Source: Takashimella koratensis
Taxonomy: Eukaryota > Basidiomycota > Tremellomycetes > Trichosporonales > Tetragoniomycetaceae
Direction of reading: 5' to 3'
Length of the DNA stretch: 64,000 nt
Assembly (NCBI GenBank): GCA_003116875.1
Contig: BCKT01000012.1
Span: 558,001-622,000, forward strand
The translations under genes and the position numbers were made by a program. The notes below the pieces were generated by a model that was not told the origin of the DNA, ran no database searches, and saw only the letters and a list, made by a program, of their open reading frames with translations. Shown here one piece after another: positions 12,133 to 25,028 of this stretch (positions within the stretch are counted from its first letter, which is position 1; every line of letters starts with the position of its first letter).

Positions 12133-15100
12133 ATGGACGGATCGGGACCCGGCGGCGTGAGGCGTGCAGCTGGGGCTGGTGGCGAAGGGGGCGATGTCAA
12201 TGCCGAAGCTGGTCCATCGAGGCTCGGTCTCGGGGTGGCGGGCGCAGCGATCGATCTGACCGACCTGTCAGACGGCGAGGAAGGGGCGCGCGTGGTCTCC
12301 TCCTCCGACCAGGGCAAGGGGAGGTCGGGCGCAGGTGGGAAACGGAATGGCTCGAGTCGAAATGATGATGGTAGTGAGACACGCTCATCACAATCTCAAT
12401 CGAAGGGGCACGGACCACCACCTCCGCTACCCCTCTCACCCAACGGCGGCTACAAATCCTATCCTTACCCCAACCCAAACCATAATATCAACGGCGACGG
12501 TCAACATCCTTCTTCCTCCATGTCTCTACCGCCACCGCCACCGCAGGGATCGGACGTGGACGCAGCACCGACCGCAGGGGCAGGCGAGGACGACTTCACC
12601 ATCACCGGAGGGTACACGGCACCTCCGACGTCTTCGACACCTTGGAGGACCCCACCCGTCGCGTCAGCCATGGGAACGGGACCCGATCCTTTCGCTTCTT
12701 TTGTTGGCAGTGGACAAAGCGGAGCAGTCACAGGGGCCAGGGTAGGAGGAGGAGGGGTGGAAGGAGGGTCGACCGCTGGTTTTACACAGCAACCAAACTC
12801 TTACCTCAATATACCAACTTCCTCATACTCTTCTCAATCGCCCAACAATTTTCACATGGGCGCACCATCATCGTCTTCGACTTTTGGTGGTGGAATCACA
12901 CCACAGTTCGACATGTCAAACGTCCCTCTCGGCCGCTTGGCAGGTGGTAGCGCCTACATCCCAACCTCTGGCGGCTACACCCCTTCCACTCCCAATGACT
13001 TCACCCCGACCGCCAGCGGCAGTGCGAACAACGGCTCGTCAGCATCGTCGGCGATCGACTTAACCAAGATGTCAATCCCGTCTCCGCCGAAAACTGCCAA
13101 CCCAAAGCAGCCAATCTGTATCGGCGCGATCATGTCTCGCGCACTCATGTTGTACCCTGCAGCCGCGGCGATTGCGGGAACAGCGCCGGCACCGGGATCG
13201 AGGGAGCACTGGGATATCATTCAATACCGTAATGCTGAGATGATCAAGCTCAGGCTCAAGGTGGGGTTTATCTTTTGTCTCTCTTCGTGGTGATTATAGG
13301 ACCTCTGGCTGACGGGATGTTTGACTTTTAGCTGAGGCGAGCGGGGGCAGCTGTACGACCTGATGAACCTCACACGGCATCGCTTCACGACGTTATCCAG
13401 GTCCTTACTCGTAAGTTCCATCTGTCAAGATCGGTAAAGAGAAGCGCTGTTATTGACCAATATCACTATAGCTGGTCCCGCTGGGTCCTATGTCGGTGAC
13501 CTCGACGCCAGCCTCGCCGACGTCCTCATGCCGCTCCTCGACCGAGGCCTATGTCGACTTGAAGGCTTTGGCGTGCGCATGCAACCCTCTGTCCACATGT
13601 TCGACATCAAAGTCAACGTTCTCATCTTCACCCTTCGATCCAATGTCGAATTCATCCGAGACACACTCGTCTCTCGCAACTTGTTCTGCTTCGACCCTGT
13701 CCCACCTTACGACCCGAGCCGACACACGGACCGGCCGCTGTACGAGAACGCGCACGGGGGTCACGATAAAGCCCTCGAGATGCTCATGGCGAATCAGAGG
13801 CAGATGGGGGGGTACAGACCCTATGCACAGGAGAAAGTCAAGCAGGTAGAAGTGCAGAGGAACCAGGTCGAGGAGGTGTTCAAGAATCTCGCCAATGGAA
13901 CCGAGCTGGAGCAGAGTGATCCTGGTGAGTTACAACCTTCCAAGGTTGTCAAGCCGCATTTTTAAGGGTAGCATGCTAACGTAGTCTTCTTTCGTGGAAA
14001 TCTAGGACCATGGATCAAGACTGAGCTCTTCCCGCACCAGCGCAAGGCTCTTACTTTCCTTCTACAGGGCGAGCACGACTGGTCGTCTTTGAAGAAGGCT
14101 CGAAAGGACGCCGACAAGCTTTTGAAGCGAAAGAAGAAATCAGATTCGGCCAACGATGAGGCATCGACACCTGCAGGCGACTCGGAGAAGGGCAAAGGCG
14201 AAGACCAGGGCAAAGACGGCGAGACATCCAAAGAGGAGCGAACCGATTCCAAGGAGCGAGCAAAGGTGGAGGAGAGCTCGAGATCGTTGTGGGAAGGAGA
14301 GAAGGATGAGAAGGGTCGAGTGAGGATCTGGAAGAATAAGATCACAGGAGATAAGATGAAGGGGAAGAAAGGGGAGGGCCCGAAAGAGAGTAAAGGCGCC
14401 ATCTTGGCTGATGATGTGAGTACATGGTTTGCGGTACAAGATGAGTTGGCGGTTGACTGACGTGTTCGTAGATGGGTCTGGGCAAGACGCTTTCAGTGGT
14501 CTCGCTCATTGCGGCGACACGTCAAGCTGCGATCAGCTGGTCCCGAAAGCCATTGGAACCCATATCGAAGAGTAGCTCAGACGACGAATCAGCCACCGGT
14601 GATCGGCTTCGGGCGTCGGCAATGTCCACCAAAGTCTTCGGCCAGCCTTCAGATAGCGAAGACGACGACGATGTCTCTGGCAAGGGCAAGAAACGACGAC
14701 GCGAGCCCAAAGCGGCCGATACAAAAAAGGCCGAGCGGACTCGACGCAGTTTCATCGTCAAGCGATCGAAAGCGACTCTTCTTGTTTGCCCCATGTCGAC
14801 CATTTCGAACTGGGAGGACCAAATCAAGGAGCACTGGAACGGTAAAGTCGAAGTGTACGGTGGTCAGAACGCGGTCGCTGGTAAACCGGAGAAGAAGGCG
14901 AAAGCCGGCAAGAAGAACGGTGCTCGAGACGGCGATGACGAGGATGAAGAAGTTGACGAATGGGACGTTATCCGTGTCTACATTTATCATGGAAACAACC
15001 GTCGAAACGATCTTGCCTTCCTTGCGGATTTCGACGTCGTCATTACCTCGTACAGCACCCTTGCTAACGAGTATTCGAAGCAGATGGCTGCGTTCGGAGG

Positions 15101-17183
15101 CGAGGAAGAGGATATGTCGACACCCGGTGGAGACGTGACGGGTACGAACAGTGGAGACGAGAGTGTAATCCTCAATGGAGATTCGTCATTGAATCCGCGT
15201 GCGACAAAACCAGAGGTAGATGCGGAGATCAAGGCGAATGAGCTGAGTGACGCGTTGAGGAGAAAAGCGACAAAGGGGAAGAAAAAGGCGGTAGGCGGTG
15301 GACCAGAGCAGCTTAGCCCGCTCCAGGGTGTGGACTGGTTCCGAGTTGTCCTTGACGAGGCACAGTGAGTGGTGGATGCGCTTGACAATGGGATCAGGGC
15401 ATAGTGTGGTTTATGCTTCAGCTGACCTCACCGCAGCTATATCAAATCCGCTTCGACCGTCGCGTGCAAGGCCTCGTGCTATCTGGAGGCTGACCGACGT
15501 ATCGCGCTCACCGGCACGCCCATCCAGAACAAGATCGAGGACGTCTGGGCGCTATTCAAGTTCCTCCGCCTGAGCCCCGTGGACGAACGTGAGGTGTTCA
15601 ACAAGTACATTGCCGCGCCGTGTAAGATTGGCGATACCCTCGGTGTTGCTCGACTCCAACTCGTGATGCGGACCTGCACGTTGCGACGCACTAAGGATTC
15701 GAAGACTGAGGACGGGCGCAAAATTTTAAGTCTCCCGCCTCGGTCAGAGAAACAGGTCTGGCTCACGCTCCGAGACGACGAACGAAACGAATACGACTCG
15801 TTGCTTGAACAAGTCAAGGGGCAGGTCCAGGAGCTCAAAGCGCGTAACCAGTTGACCCAGAACTACGCAACGTTCTTGCAACATCTGTTGAGGCTCCGAC
15901 AGACATGCGACCACGTCGAGCTCGCCAAGGTCGGCGCGATCGAGGAGGACTATGATGGGACGATCATGGATTACGAGGTTGCGGTACAAGGGATTGAAAG
16001 ACATGGGTTGAACCAAGCGCGCGCAGTGTCGATTATTGCTTTCTTCAAGGACAGCGAAACGGCAAGGTGTGCCGAGTGCACCTACAATTTCGGACCACAG
16101 TTCCCGTCTCTCGCCCTGGCTGGGATGGAGGAGGTCGTCAAGGATGAAGTGGAGAAGAAGGGCAAGAAGCAAATCATCAAGCCGATTCTTACAAAGTGTC
16201 TTCACATCCTCTGTGCGTGTGATCTGGGCTCCAGTCGGGGGATGTAAAGGTTATGAGAGGTGGCAGGCGGATGGTAGGCAGATGGCTGACTAGATACAGG
16301 TCCGATATGCTTCAAGAAATGCGTGTACCCACAGTACCCCAAGTCGCTCAAAGGGATTTCCCGGCAGTGCGGCGTGTGCTCGGGGACGCTTCGCCTCGAG
16401 ACGGACATTCTCGAAGTCAACCCACCCGACGGCGAGAACGGATCGGTGCCCGACGACCCTCCAAAGCGCGCAGCGAGGAAGAAATGGGTGCGAGCGCCAG
16501 GCGAGCAGCCGATCTTGTCGACCAAGATGCAGTTCCTACACGATGAGCTGGTCCGATTCTCCAAACGCAACCCCAACTCGCCCAACTACGACCCCTTTGG
16601 TTTAGCGCTCGACGACGATGGCGATATCGAAGAACTGGATAACGATGGGAACCCGTTGATCACGAAGAGTATCGTTTTCTCACAATGGACGACGATGCTC
16701 GATCGGATCGGGGATATGCTTGACGAAGCGAACATTGGTTATTCTCGGCTGGACGGAACCATGTCTCGTGAAGATAGGTCCAAGGCGATCGACGACTTGC
16801 GATACAAGAAACGCGTAGAGGTCATGCTCGTCTCCACCCGAGCTGGTGGTGTGGGTCTGAACCTCACCGCAGCGTGTAGGGCGTACTTGATCGACCCTTA
16901 TTGGAACCCGTCAGTCGAGTCGCAGGCGATTGATCGAATTCATAGGATGGGTCAGAGTAGGCCAGTTACCGCGATCAAGTTGATGATTACGAATTCGGTC
17001 GAAGAGAAGATGGATCAGATTCAACAGAAGAAAGCGAGCCTCGCGCAGTTGTCGCTCAAACATATGACGCGAAAGGAGTTGATGGAGCAGAAGGTAAGTT
17101 TGGGATGATTTTGCTCAGAGGTGATAGATATGTTGCTGACAATTGTTGGACAGGCTGAAGAACTCGCGAGTCTCTTTAGCTGA
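12133..17183 (+). CDS. SNF2-family helicase with embedded RING finger (Rad5/HLTF/Uls1 group)
   Basis: DNA-dependent ATPase and probable ubiquitin ligase acting on chromatin or stalled forks. Exons 12133-13260, 13332-13410, 13472-13924, 14006-14415, 14472-15364, 15437-16212, 16300-17093, 17154-17183; 1520 aa. A disordered 340-aa N-terminus carries two SUMO-interaction-like motifs (IDLTDLSDGEE and IDLTKM). A HIRAN-like region follows (about 355-520, with SYVGDLDASLADVLMPLLD). The helicase core has ADDMGLGKT (about 689-696, split by an intron), DEAH (about 985-988) and ALTGTPIQN. The RING, with a long insert, runs from CAEC through CLHILCPIC to CGVC (about 1200-1275). Helicase C has SIVFSQWTTMLDRI, STRAGGVGLNLT and IDRIHRMGQ. 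HIRAN plus RING favours Rad5/HLTF; the SIMs also fit Uls1. Confidence 0.9.
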
Positions 17184-17909
17184 TTGATCTCTGAGATAGT
17201 CTGAAACGGCATGCTTCGCTTTACCCCATTTCTTGCCAAGGAGTTTGGCCCTCTATTCTTTCTCTTGTGTATCCAACTATCATCGACTTGGTCTTACACG
17301 TCTTTTGCGTCTCTTGGTCATTTTGCCATCCGTCTTGTTTATAGTATCCCGACCAGAAAGACCAAAGGAGCGAAACCGCGTGCTTCAGTCAGTACGGAGA
17401 CGACAGGATGACTCGTCTTGAGCATAGTACCAGCGAGAGTCTTTAGAAAACTACAATCTGTATATGTACATTTCCTTTGGGAATGCCCAATGCCACTGCC
17501 CATAGGACACAGATAGATGTGCGTGTCTGGACGAACACACGAGATCTCTTGGGGTTCTGTAGGATGGCTCATTTGGTTCCGTCTGTGAAGCGAGAACCCT
17601 CAAAGGCAACCCTGGTGTTACTTTGATTGATTCACCGTAGACTTGCTTGACGACGATCAACCAGATCCCATCCAACCCTCACACAGCTGGATAGCCTTCT
17701 TGTGATCAAAGGATGACCCTAATTCTCAAGAAGACGACGGGGACGGGTACTGATCGCCTCTTCGCTTCATCGTTCCATCATAATTGGGGTCGAATGTGAC
17801 CTCTGGACAGTCTCTACCTGCTGACCCATCCGTCATCACCCATCACTCATCACTCATCAACCATCAGTCATATCCCATCACTCATCACTGACCCTTTCCC
17901 TCGCACCTT

Positions 17910-18010
17910 CCTTCTCCCCTTCCTCCCCTTCCTCCCCTTCCTCCCCTTCCTCCCCTCCTCCCCTTCCTCCCCTTCCTCCCCTCCTCCCCTTCCTCCCCTC
18001 CTCCCCTTCC
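17910..18010. repeat. Polypyrimidine tandem repeat (CCTTCCTCC type)
   Basis: About 100 bp made almost entirely of C and T on this strand, with imperfect 9-10 bp units of the form CCTTCCTCC. Strand-asymmetric purine/pyrimidine tracts of this kind can form triplex structures. It lies upstream of the DENN gene leader. Confidence 0.8.
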
Positions 18011-18442
18011 TCTCCACGCCTACCCCACCCACCATGCTAACCCTGAGTGATCGGCAACCATGGTGACGCCAATCCATCCTTCAACCTTGTCACTTGCCGC
18101 GGGACCAATCTGTTCATTTGCTTCAGAGGTCCTTTCGATCTGGGACCGGTGCGGGCAAATCTGATGATGGAGTTGAGAGGAGAGCTGAACCGCTCTGCTC
18201 CTCTTTATCTCTCGCTCTACTCTGCCTCCTGTTCTCTCGCGTTTCATCTTCCCACCCCCCTCTTTTCCTCTCCACCGGTCTCACCTCCTTGCCAACATTG
18301 CCATCACCTCCATCACCTCCATCACCTCCATCCTCCATCACCCCACTCCCCGCGCACCTACCCTCCCTCTTCCACGCCGCACCGTCGTGGCCACGCTGGC
18401 CGTGCTCGATCGCTCCACTCTGCGATCACCAACATTCGCTGC

Positions 18443-18443
18443 T

Positions 18444-18471
<28 letters not shown>
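18443..18471. repeat. CT dinucleotide microsatellite
   Basis: An uninterrupted run of TC/CT dinucleotides (about 14 copies) in the leader of the DENN gene, about 170 bp before its proposed start. Confidence 0.85.
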
Positions 18472-18476
<5 letters not shown>

Positions 18477-18637
18477 CCACTCACCCTCTCCTCCCCCTCA
18501 AAGCGATCAACATTCCACCCTCCGCCACGCCTCCCCTCACCTCTGGGCCGCCGGCTAGTCTCGCGTTAACCACGCTACGGCATCGCGTGTGCCTCGTGTC
18601 TTTGTATTCTTGCTTCCCTACCACGCGGATAGCTACC

Positions 18638-21600
18638 ATGCCCATGTCCACTCACCCCTTCATCAACCCTTACCCCGCTCCTTCCTCCCCTCTCCTTTTC
18701 CCTTCCTCCCCAGCTCCCTCCATCCCGCTCTCATTACCCCACGCTCAAGACGCTCAAGAGACAGCAAGTATCACCTCCTCTCGCTCGTTCATATCCACCC
18801 TCTCTTCCTCTTTACGACGCTTGTTCCCGGCCGATATGTCGAGCTCGAAAGAGTACGACGCAGTCGCTCCACACCCCCATGCGACTCTGCGCAAGCAGCC
18901 CTCATCTTCATCAGCTCCAAGTATGAGTCGACGAACAGACCCCGACACCATCCCACTGCCTTCATCCCCGCTTACTCCTCGTCCACCCGTCAACGCCGAT
19001 GCGATCAGCCTCCCTCGAACTCCCTCCGTCATCGAATCCACCATCCCCCAACCTCACCCAGTCCTGACCTCTCTCCCCGCAACATCGCCCCTACCCCCAC
19101 CACGCCGTCCAGCACGGCGAACCCTGCCCCCTATCCCCCAGGGTATCGCAGAGGAAGTGGCAGACGGAGACGAGACAGAAGTCGAGAGGCGGCCAAGTCG
19201 TGAGCGCCACTTGCTCGGAGGATTCGAGAAGCGGTTCAACAAGTCGACGGCGAGTTTAGGGATGACTGCACGGAAGAAAGCAGAGCGTGTCCTCGGTCTC
19301 GACCCCTTGCCGCATCTTGCGTCACTGTACCTCGTCTCCGGCCTCGGCAAAGTATGTTCGGCAGCTCCTACAGGTTTACACGTGCCTCATGAGCTGACTA
19401 TCATCAACAGGACCCTGACCAATGGACCGTGGCAGACCCAGACGCACACCGTGGCATTCTCCCGCTCGAAGACTCGCTCGGCATCTTCTGGCGCCCCGAT
19501 GTGCTCGGCAACACTTTCAGCGGACAGGGGTCTGACAAGTCGAGCGGGCAAGATAAACGGCACAAGGCATCCGGCAGCCTCGCGAGTGTACTGAATAAAG
19601 ACGTTGCATCGAAGGCCTTTACCGACGCGGGCCCGGACGGCGCAAACAAGCTGGTTTCGAGAGCGATGAAGTACGCCCACCCCAAGGACGGTGAGTACAG
19701 TCACCTTGAAGGCGAAGACAAGCTACTGATCCCAACTCACATCCTCAGTGGAAGTTGTCAACTCGTCGCTCCCGCCACCCGCCATCTGCCATTCCTTCTC
19801 CTTCACCATACCCCGCGCCAACACTCTCTCGGACATTGCCAAAACAGCCTCCGTTCGTCCTCCACCACCCACTACCCCACTCAACACCGGTCGAACCGTA
19901 CCTGCCTATGACCAAGAGACGAGCTACGTGTCCATCACCTCTCGCGACGACTTGCCCCTCCCTCGGAGCCCGAGCAAGGAGGACCTCCGCGCCGCCATGT
20001 CCAGCAACGACTTGACCTTTCATGGGGTCACGCTCACCGTGTGGTCGCCCGCCGACAAAGAGCGCGCCGTGAAGCTTGCGGGTATCAAAGAGGCCAATGA
20101 CCGGCGCAGACACAGTACCACGTTCGGTGGTCCCAGGCGGGCCAGAAGAGACGGGGAGCCGTGGCCCTCTCGCGCTGGGGTCACTTCGGTCGACTTTACA
20201 GTGTCCGAAGCTCACACAATTTTGAGCGACTCGGAGGTAGACCATCCAGGTGCGGATATGACAGACAGACGAGCGAGTGAACCTGGGGATGCGGTCCCGG
20301 AAGATGTGGCGGCAGCGTATGGAGATAGCTCAGACGTTTTCTGGATGCCATACGCCATTACCCTGGGTGAGTCAGGTTTTGCAAAGTCGAAGGTGGCGGG
20401 TGGTCATATACTCACAGTCTGTTGAAGTCTCGCGACATCCCATCTATGGCTTGATGGAGGACTACCTCCGCTTGAGTGTAGGTTCTTCAGTCATTGTACC
20501 TGATGCTGCCGTTCTCAAGCTGATCATGTCTTTCAGTGGACGAGATATTCCAAAGATGCCAAATTGCACATGAAGTAAGTCCATTCAAAGACGAGTTGTG
20601 AACAATTGATGAAAACGCGACTCACTTTTCAATTACAGGCAGATATGCCGACTCCTTGATCGCGAGACCCCAAGACCTGGGGAGATCTTCGGACTCCAAG
20701 TGGGTACCCACACAGAGGACGAAGTTGTGCTGGAAGCTGTCATGCCTGGATCCCTGGACTTCGAGAAGGGCACCATCCGAGTCGACTTCCAGATGTGGCC
20801 ACTGTTCCAGGCTCTTGACATTGACCATATCCTGACCTGTATGGAGGTATGTTTTTCAGCTGCCAATATTGTGAGTCGGAGCTGACATCTCGGCCAGGTG
20901 GCTTTGTCAAACTCGGGCCGTGTCATCTTCTGTTCCCGATACCCTGCCATGCTCGCTGTGGCCGTCAACACCCTCAAGTACATTGTCGATCTCCGAGGAT
21001 GGATCGGCACGGCACTGCCTCTCATCCATGCCCGTGACGCTACGTTCCTCATTGAGGATCCGGGGCCATATATCATTGGAATCCCCACAGAGTGTCGATA
21101 CCTCATCCATCCACCTGCAGAGGTCTTCGTCGTTGACATTGATCTGAAGTGAGCTCTCAGATGTGGCATATGGAATTCCCATTAGCTGACGAGATCAGTA
21201 CGGTCAAATGCAAGTCGGCACCGGTCGGGGTCGTTACGCCACGTCAGAAGAGGGACAAGGCTCGACATAGAATCCAATCGGCCTTGGGCTCTTCATATCG
21301 TACGTCAGCTGTGCATGTGTAAGAATGGACGCTCTGACTGACATTGCCGTTGCAGCGGCCGAGAGGTCAGTCCCCAGCGAGTACAAAATCGGCCATCCGA
21401 AAGGCACCTTCCGCAACGTCCACCGGGTGATACATGGCGAGGCCCGCCCCCGATGGCTAGGTGAACGTCTTCGACCGCCTCAGTGGTGGCGCCAACATGA
21501 AGTCATTGCGGCTTTCGACAAGATCATGATAGACAAGGTAAGCTTATAATCTTCTATCGTTTCGCCCATGCTGACAGAATCACGTTCAGCACAAGAAACC

Positions 21601-24104
21601 GACTCTCCTCCAGCGGCTGACTGGGTCGGGAATGGCGCGAGTCGAGGCTCAGCTTAGCGTCAATGAGCAGCTTGCCAAGATCATGATGCGGAAACGAGCC
21701 TGTCAGTCAAAAGCAGGCTATTGTCCGGGCATTCATTTGACATTTGATCTCACAGTGCACTACGTTGAGACGAGAGACGACTTTGATCTCAAGGTTGCCC
21801 GTATCAATCGTCGTCTGCAACAGCTTGTGCAGGAAGGTGACCATGTAAGTTCAGTCTGTGTGCAAGGGGAACCGCCATGCTGACAAGTACCGTAGTGGAA
21901 GTCACAGTTCGAAGTGTTTGAGAAATACGCCGAACGGTTGACTCGAGAGTCTACCGACCTCAAAGCGAAGATCGAGCGAGAGAGGAGGGAAGCAAGGAGG
22001 CTGTCAGCAGGTACGTCTTTCAGCTGTGTAGCTCTTTACAGAGAGTCGAAAGCTGAGCCGACTTCAGTCGCTAGCGAGCAGAATAAGCAGAATGTCGAGC
22101 TTCACGAGAGGCTGGAGAAGACGGAGGCGGCTCGTGCGGAAGCCATGCGCCAACTCTCTGACATGCATCAGTCGTGAGTCATGAGCTGACGACCCATCTG
22201 CGTCCAACAGCTGATACTCTGTAACAGCATTCAAGACCTCGAAAGGGAGCGCGAGGATATCATGTCCTCAATTGAGATGCAAATCACTTCCGTCATCGCC
22301 TCTCTCCCTCCTGACGGCACCTCTACACAGCCTCAATCTCCAACCTCGACGATGTCCCCTCTCCCCGAAACCGAGCAGCAGACGACCGGCCCTCTCCCAC
22401 TCTCAAGCTTTGGAGCTGGTGGGGTTACCGTCCCCCGGAGATTCCAGCGACCAGACACGAGAGACTCGGCAAAGACAGGCATGTCCCGGTTCACGGCAGA
22501 ATCGGCACCAGTCAGTGTCCTCGGCGCTTACAAAGGGTCCGTCAAACGAGGAAAGGGAGATCCAGGTAGTGAAGCGCTTGGAGCGGTCGATCGGATGATC
22601 TCGGATAAGTCGGCGAGTATTGCGGAGAGGATGGCGATGATCCAAGCAAAGGTGGGTCGTTATAGCTGCCGGTGGCAAGGTAACCTTTTAGCTGACTGGT
22701 CTCCTCCAGCTTGAGCTCGCACTCAAGGCCGCGGGCCACGATGTCCCCTTCACAGCCCAGGAGGGCGGGTCTGGGGCGAGCACGTACGACACCGAAGACG
22801 ACAAGGAGACCAATTCGCCGATTGCCGTTACTGACGGCGAAAGCAGAACGCAAACGCATGCCGAAAGAGACCAAACTTCGCCAACCTCACCGACGACCTC
22901 TCTCCCCGCCTCCGACACCAACGGCCTCATCATCACCGTCCCTACAGCTTCCGAGGCAGACGAGCCAGCGCCGTCGGAGAAGACAATGTCCGCACCCGCT
23001 ACGCCGTCCAAGTTTAACATGCGGCCGAAGGATCCCGAGGCGGGCGGACGAGGGGAGGAGGTGGAGACAGTCGAAGGAGAGATCGGGAGGGAGGAGGATA
23101 AGACGGACGAAGGAGAGGAGCGAATCACGTTTGGAGACGGTGACGATTCAAGGCTCTCGACTGCTCCCCTCAACCTCGTTCGTTCTGCGCGTGGACTGGT
23201 GAGTCAGAATTTCGCGTCTGCCAAACTCCTCGACACGATCTCGAACACGAGCTCGAGCCCGGCTCTGCCTCCGGCTCGACCTTCGGCAGCACCTCTCTCT
23301 GGGAGGCTGCATCACCCCTTTGACGTCTCCGAGCGGGTCAAGAAGAGTTCACACGAGAATGAACAGGAGTGGTTGGCCCAGTTAGGTCAACAGCAAGACC
23401 AACACCAGCCGCAGGACCAATACCAGCCGCATCAACAACTCTCGCCCTCTCTTCGGTTCATGCAACACCCTAGCGCAAGCATGAGTCGTATCAGGCTATC
23501 CAGTCCGACCCAACACCGACCGCACAACTCGTCTTCCTCGGATTTCCAAGGCGATACCGAGACGGACTACGAGCTTGACCACAGGTTGAACAGGTATTAT
23601 GGAGCTTATTCGCAGGTGTATGACCCGGATCGACACAGGACGGATTCCGAGTCTGGAGAGGGGTCGGATAGTGAAGGGGTGGAGGAGGGGCATGATGCGG
23701 CCGCGAGAGGAGGGCGAAGTGGGGTTGGAGCAGGGAAGACGAAGAGGCAATCAAGGGTTGGAGGTAGTGGACGAGGAGGTAGAGGTAGTGCAGAGGTCCT
23801 TATCAGTCTGTCTAAAAGCCACCCAGCGGGGCTGGCGGCAGTCAGTCGACGCGGTAGCCGAAATGCCGTGAAGCCGATGACAACGGCAGGGGGTTCAGTA
23901 GGAGCAGGGGGATCAGCGGTGCCAGGGGGATCAGCTGGAGCAAGTGGTTCGTCTCCAGCTGTTGTGCGTGCGGGTCTTGGGCTGGGTCCAGGGTTCACGA
24001 GGAGGAAGAACAACGCGGTGGCGGCGTTGGGGATGTACGAGGACGATGAGAGGCGAGCGTCGAGTCTGTCTGTTATGACGGCGACTTTTGGAGGTACGGC
24101 ATGA
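18638..24104 (+). CDS. DENN-domain protein with coiled coil (probable Rab GEF)
   Basis: DENN proteins exchange GDP for GTP on Rab GTPases. Exons 18638-19351, 19411-19690, 19749-20366, 20428-20477, 20537-20574, 20639-20846, 20898-21148, 21199-21299, 21356-21537, 21590-21701, 21756-21844, 21896-22010, 22068-22173, 22228-22651, 22710-24104; 1560 aa. After a Pro/Ser-rich N-terminus, an upstream DENN part begins near residue 230, and the central DENN follows from about 538 (SRHPIYGLMEDYLRLSW, FQALDIDHILTCMEVALSN, LPLIHARDATFLIEDPGPYI). Next come a basic segment, a coiled coil of about 150 residues (ARINRRLQQLVQEGDH onward) and a disordered Gly/Ser tail. The ATG at 18638 is the first in a good context; Met codons at 18644 and 18836 are alternatives. 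The 54-nt intron at 21702 is in frame and could be retained. The Rab target is unknown. Confidence 0.82.
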
Positions 24105-25028
24105 GTTGGATAAGGTATGAGATAAGAGCTGGGGTTGGAAGAGTGGGGGGAGGGGTAGGTGGGAGGGGTAAGTGGGAGGGAGTGGAGAGGAAGGGGTTCT
24201 TTGCGAGGAACAGACCAGCCAGCCATCATCACATTTGACGACATAGGAGGAGTGGAGCAGTCTTGAAAAGTCGAGTCACCATCATTATTGTGCAAATCCG
24301 TTCGTTCGTTCCCGCTCGCCTAGCTTGGACAGGATCCTAGCCCCCTAGGCGCAAGGCTATGCATATACATCATTCGTGTCTACCGTCTATCGAGGCGAAG
24401 GCACTGGTCGTATGAGCTGGTGACGATGGTGACGCACCTATACGTGTAGGAAGATCTGTGGAGCGAACTTGGCCTGGGCGTGGCGATCGAGTGTGGCACT
24501 CTGCCAACGGCCAACGAGTCTCCTCCAGTACACTCACTGGTTCGATGCTCGCTCGACCCTATAGCCCCTGTCGTTGCATCTCGCAATTGTGATGCTCGAG
24601 TCAGTGAGAGAAGCCAGCTTAAACCCAGTATAAATCCAATAAATCCATGGCGGGAATTACGCTTTCCGACGGGGTAGCCAACTGCTATTGCTAAACGAGG
24701 AATGTATAGATTTTCGAGCAAAAAAACGAGGAAAAGGTGGAGAGAGTATGGGTACAACGCAGGGTAACGAAAGTATTTCCCCTCGTGTACCCTATGTGCG
24801 TTTTCTAGAAGGTAGGGAAGAGATGGAGAGAGATGGAGAGAGAGAGAGAGAGAAGACGAGAGGCCAGGACGAACGGACTCGCACTTGTCGAGAATACAAT
24901 CAAGGGCGGGAGGGTGCAGCGAATTGGCTAGCTCTATGGTATATATGTGATTCTCGGGAGGGTGGGGTTCATGCGGCACGATTTGAGGAGAAATCGGATC
25001 ACCGGTAGAGCCCTGGTGAGCGACTTGC
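24105..25028. other. Intergenic between convergent DENN and ammonium transporter genes
   Basis: 924 bp of 3' flank for both genes. It holds a GA-rich microsatellite (about 24826-24854) and AT-richer stretches near 24630-24730 suited to polyadenylation. No coding potential with splice support. Confidence 0.6.

Larger units (their letters stand above)
17184..18637. other. Intergenic: pyrimidine-rich 5' region of the DENN gene
   Basis: About 1.45 kb without a convincing gene. It begins with the helicase 3' UTR. Around 17830-17890 there are repeated CATCACT-type units, then a long CCTTCCTCC tract (about 17910-18010), then a leader with CATCACCTC units and a CT microsatellite (18443-18471). The frame of the DENN gene is open back to about 18047, but composition is that of simple repeats, so I do not extend the CDS. 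Confidence 0.55.

Noticed and set aside
18047..18637. Upstream extension of the DENN protein
   Set aside because: Open but made of CT/CATCACC simple repeats; no conserved motif and several better-placed ATGs downstream.
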